Assembly (NCBI RefSeq): GCF_004027225.2 | Contig: NC_044283.2 | Span: 30,898,707-30,962,706 of the forward strand | Length of the DNA: 64,000 nucleotides | Source of the DNA: Strigops habroptila | Taxonomy: Eukaryota; Chordata; Aves; Psittaciformes; Psittacidae | Reading direction: 5' to 3' | Part shown: piece by piece, positions 63,459 to 64,000 of the stretch | Layout of the letters: the number at the start of each line of letters is the position of its first letter | How positions within the stretch are numbered: the stretch's first letter is position 1 | Notes under the pieces: model-generated | Told to the model about the DNA's origin: nothing | Database searches by the model: none | Seen by the model: the letters and a program-made list of their open reading frames with translations, nothing else | Made by a program: the position numbers and the translations under genes

Positions 63459-63466
63459 AAAAGAAC

Positions 63467-64000
63467 TGTCGTGGTTTGAGCCCAGCCGGTAACTCAGAAC
63501 CACACAGCCGCTCGCTCACTCCCCCCCCCCCCCTTCTTCCTCCCCCCGCTCCCGGAGGGATGGGGAGGAGAATGGGAAGAATGTAACTCCCACGGGTTGA
63601 GATAAGAGCAGTCCCGCAACTAAGGTATAACACAAAACCACTACTGCTACCACCAATGATAATAACGATTAGTGAAATAACAAGGGGAGAGGATACAATT
63701 GCTCACCACCCGCCGACCGATACCCAGCCCGACCCGAGCAGTGATCTGGGCCTTCCGGGTAACTCCCCCCGGTTTATATACTGGGCATGACGTGCTGTGG
63801 TATGGAATACCCCTTTGGCTAGTTTGGGTCAGGTGTCCTGTCTCTGCTTCCTCCCGGCTTCCCCTCCTCCCTGGCAAAGCATGAGACTGAGAAAGTCCTT
63901 GGTTGGAATAAACATTACTTAGCAACAACTAAAAACATCGGTGTTATCAGCGTTGTTCCCAGGCTGAAAGTTAAAAAACACAGCACTGCACCAGCTACTA
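63467..64000 (-). repeat. 5' LTR of the provirus (partial, window edge)
   Basis: In sense it ends CTCAAACCACGACA at 63467. Against the 3' LTR it has four substitutions (first base, one in the C run border, CCGCCGACC for CCGCTGACC, GATCTGGG for GATCAGGG) and a C13 run where the other has C14 after the substituted base. The first 39 or so bases of U3, the TG start and the target duplication lie beyond 64000. Confidence 0.95.
63773..63780 (-). promoter_or_regulatory. TATA box of the 5' LTR
   Basis: TATATAAA in sense, with CACGTCATGCCC upstream, identical to the 3' LTR. It would drive the genomic RNA of the element. The start site should lie about 25-30 bases downstream. Confidence 0.78.

Larger units (their letters stand above)
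56543..64000 (-). mobile_element. Young ERV-L-like provirus without env (5' LTR cut by window edge)
   Basis: On the minus strand the element runs 5' LTR, tRNA-Lys primer site, hydrophobic leader ORF, gag, UAG, pol (PR-RT-RNase H-IN), purine tract, 3' LTR. There is no env and no dUTPase. The LTRs differ by four substitutions and one C-run length over 535 comparable bases. An env-less genome, a Gag without zinc knuckle and an RT of the YIDD type with LPQGW...SP..CH point to ERV-L (class III, distantly related to spumaviruses). GC content is clearly above that of the flanks. The 81-bp repeat in gag is internal to the element. About 40 bases of the 5' LTR and the right flank lie outside the window. 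Class assignment is from motifs seen by eye. Confidence 0.93.

Overview
This is vertebrate nuclear DNA, almost certainly from a bird. About 56 kb of AT-rich, non-coding host sequence carries 3'-end fragments of CR1 LINEs. The best of these, at 35.6-36.2 kb, ends in the typical avian CR1 terminus with ATTCTATGAT. There are also decayed MIR-type SINE pieces and a solo LTR of a kind common in birds (a songbird is plausible, but that is inference). I recognise no host exon, tRNA, rRNA or CpG island. The host part looks like a gene desert or the inside of a very large intron.

Layout: 1-6678 unremarkable host DNA. 6679-7287 an old solo LTR (+ strand) with a 5-bp target duplication differing at one base. 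7288-56542 host DNA with CR1 pieces (9.2, 35.6-36.2, 38.1-38.3, 49.0-49.4 kb), MIR pieces (16.4, 18.1, 23.9 kb), a few microsatellites and short tandem duplications. 56543-64000 a nearly complete, recent endogenous retrovirus on the minus strand that runs off the right edge of the window.

The provirus, read on the minus strand, has these parts: 5' LTR (63467 to beyond 64000); an 8-nt spacer; a tRNA-Lys type primer binding site (63458-63441); a leader ORF for a very hydrophobic protein (63356-63066); gag (about 62974-60731) with an internal 81-bp tandem repeat coding for a Thr/Ala/Pro-rich segment; a single in-frame UAG; pol (60730-57545) with protease, reverse transcriptase, RNase H and integrase and all catalytic residues visible; no env; a purine-rich tract; and the 3' LTR (57116-56543). 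Over the 535 comparable bases the two LTRs differ at four positions and one homopolymer length, so the insertion is young. The RT/integrase style, the Gag type and the lack of env fit the ERV-L (class III) group. The primer site, however, matches tRNA-Lys, not the tRNA-Leu that gave the group its name.

The points most worth a second look are all in this element: gag and pol share one frame across a UAG; a hydrophobic leader ORF is out of frame with the upstream extension of gag at a T10 homopolymer; the mucin-like repeat lies inside Gag; and the spacer before the primer site is unusually long.
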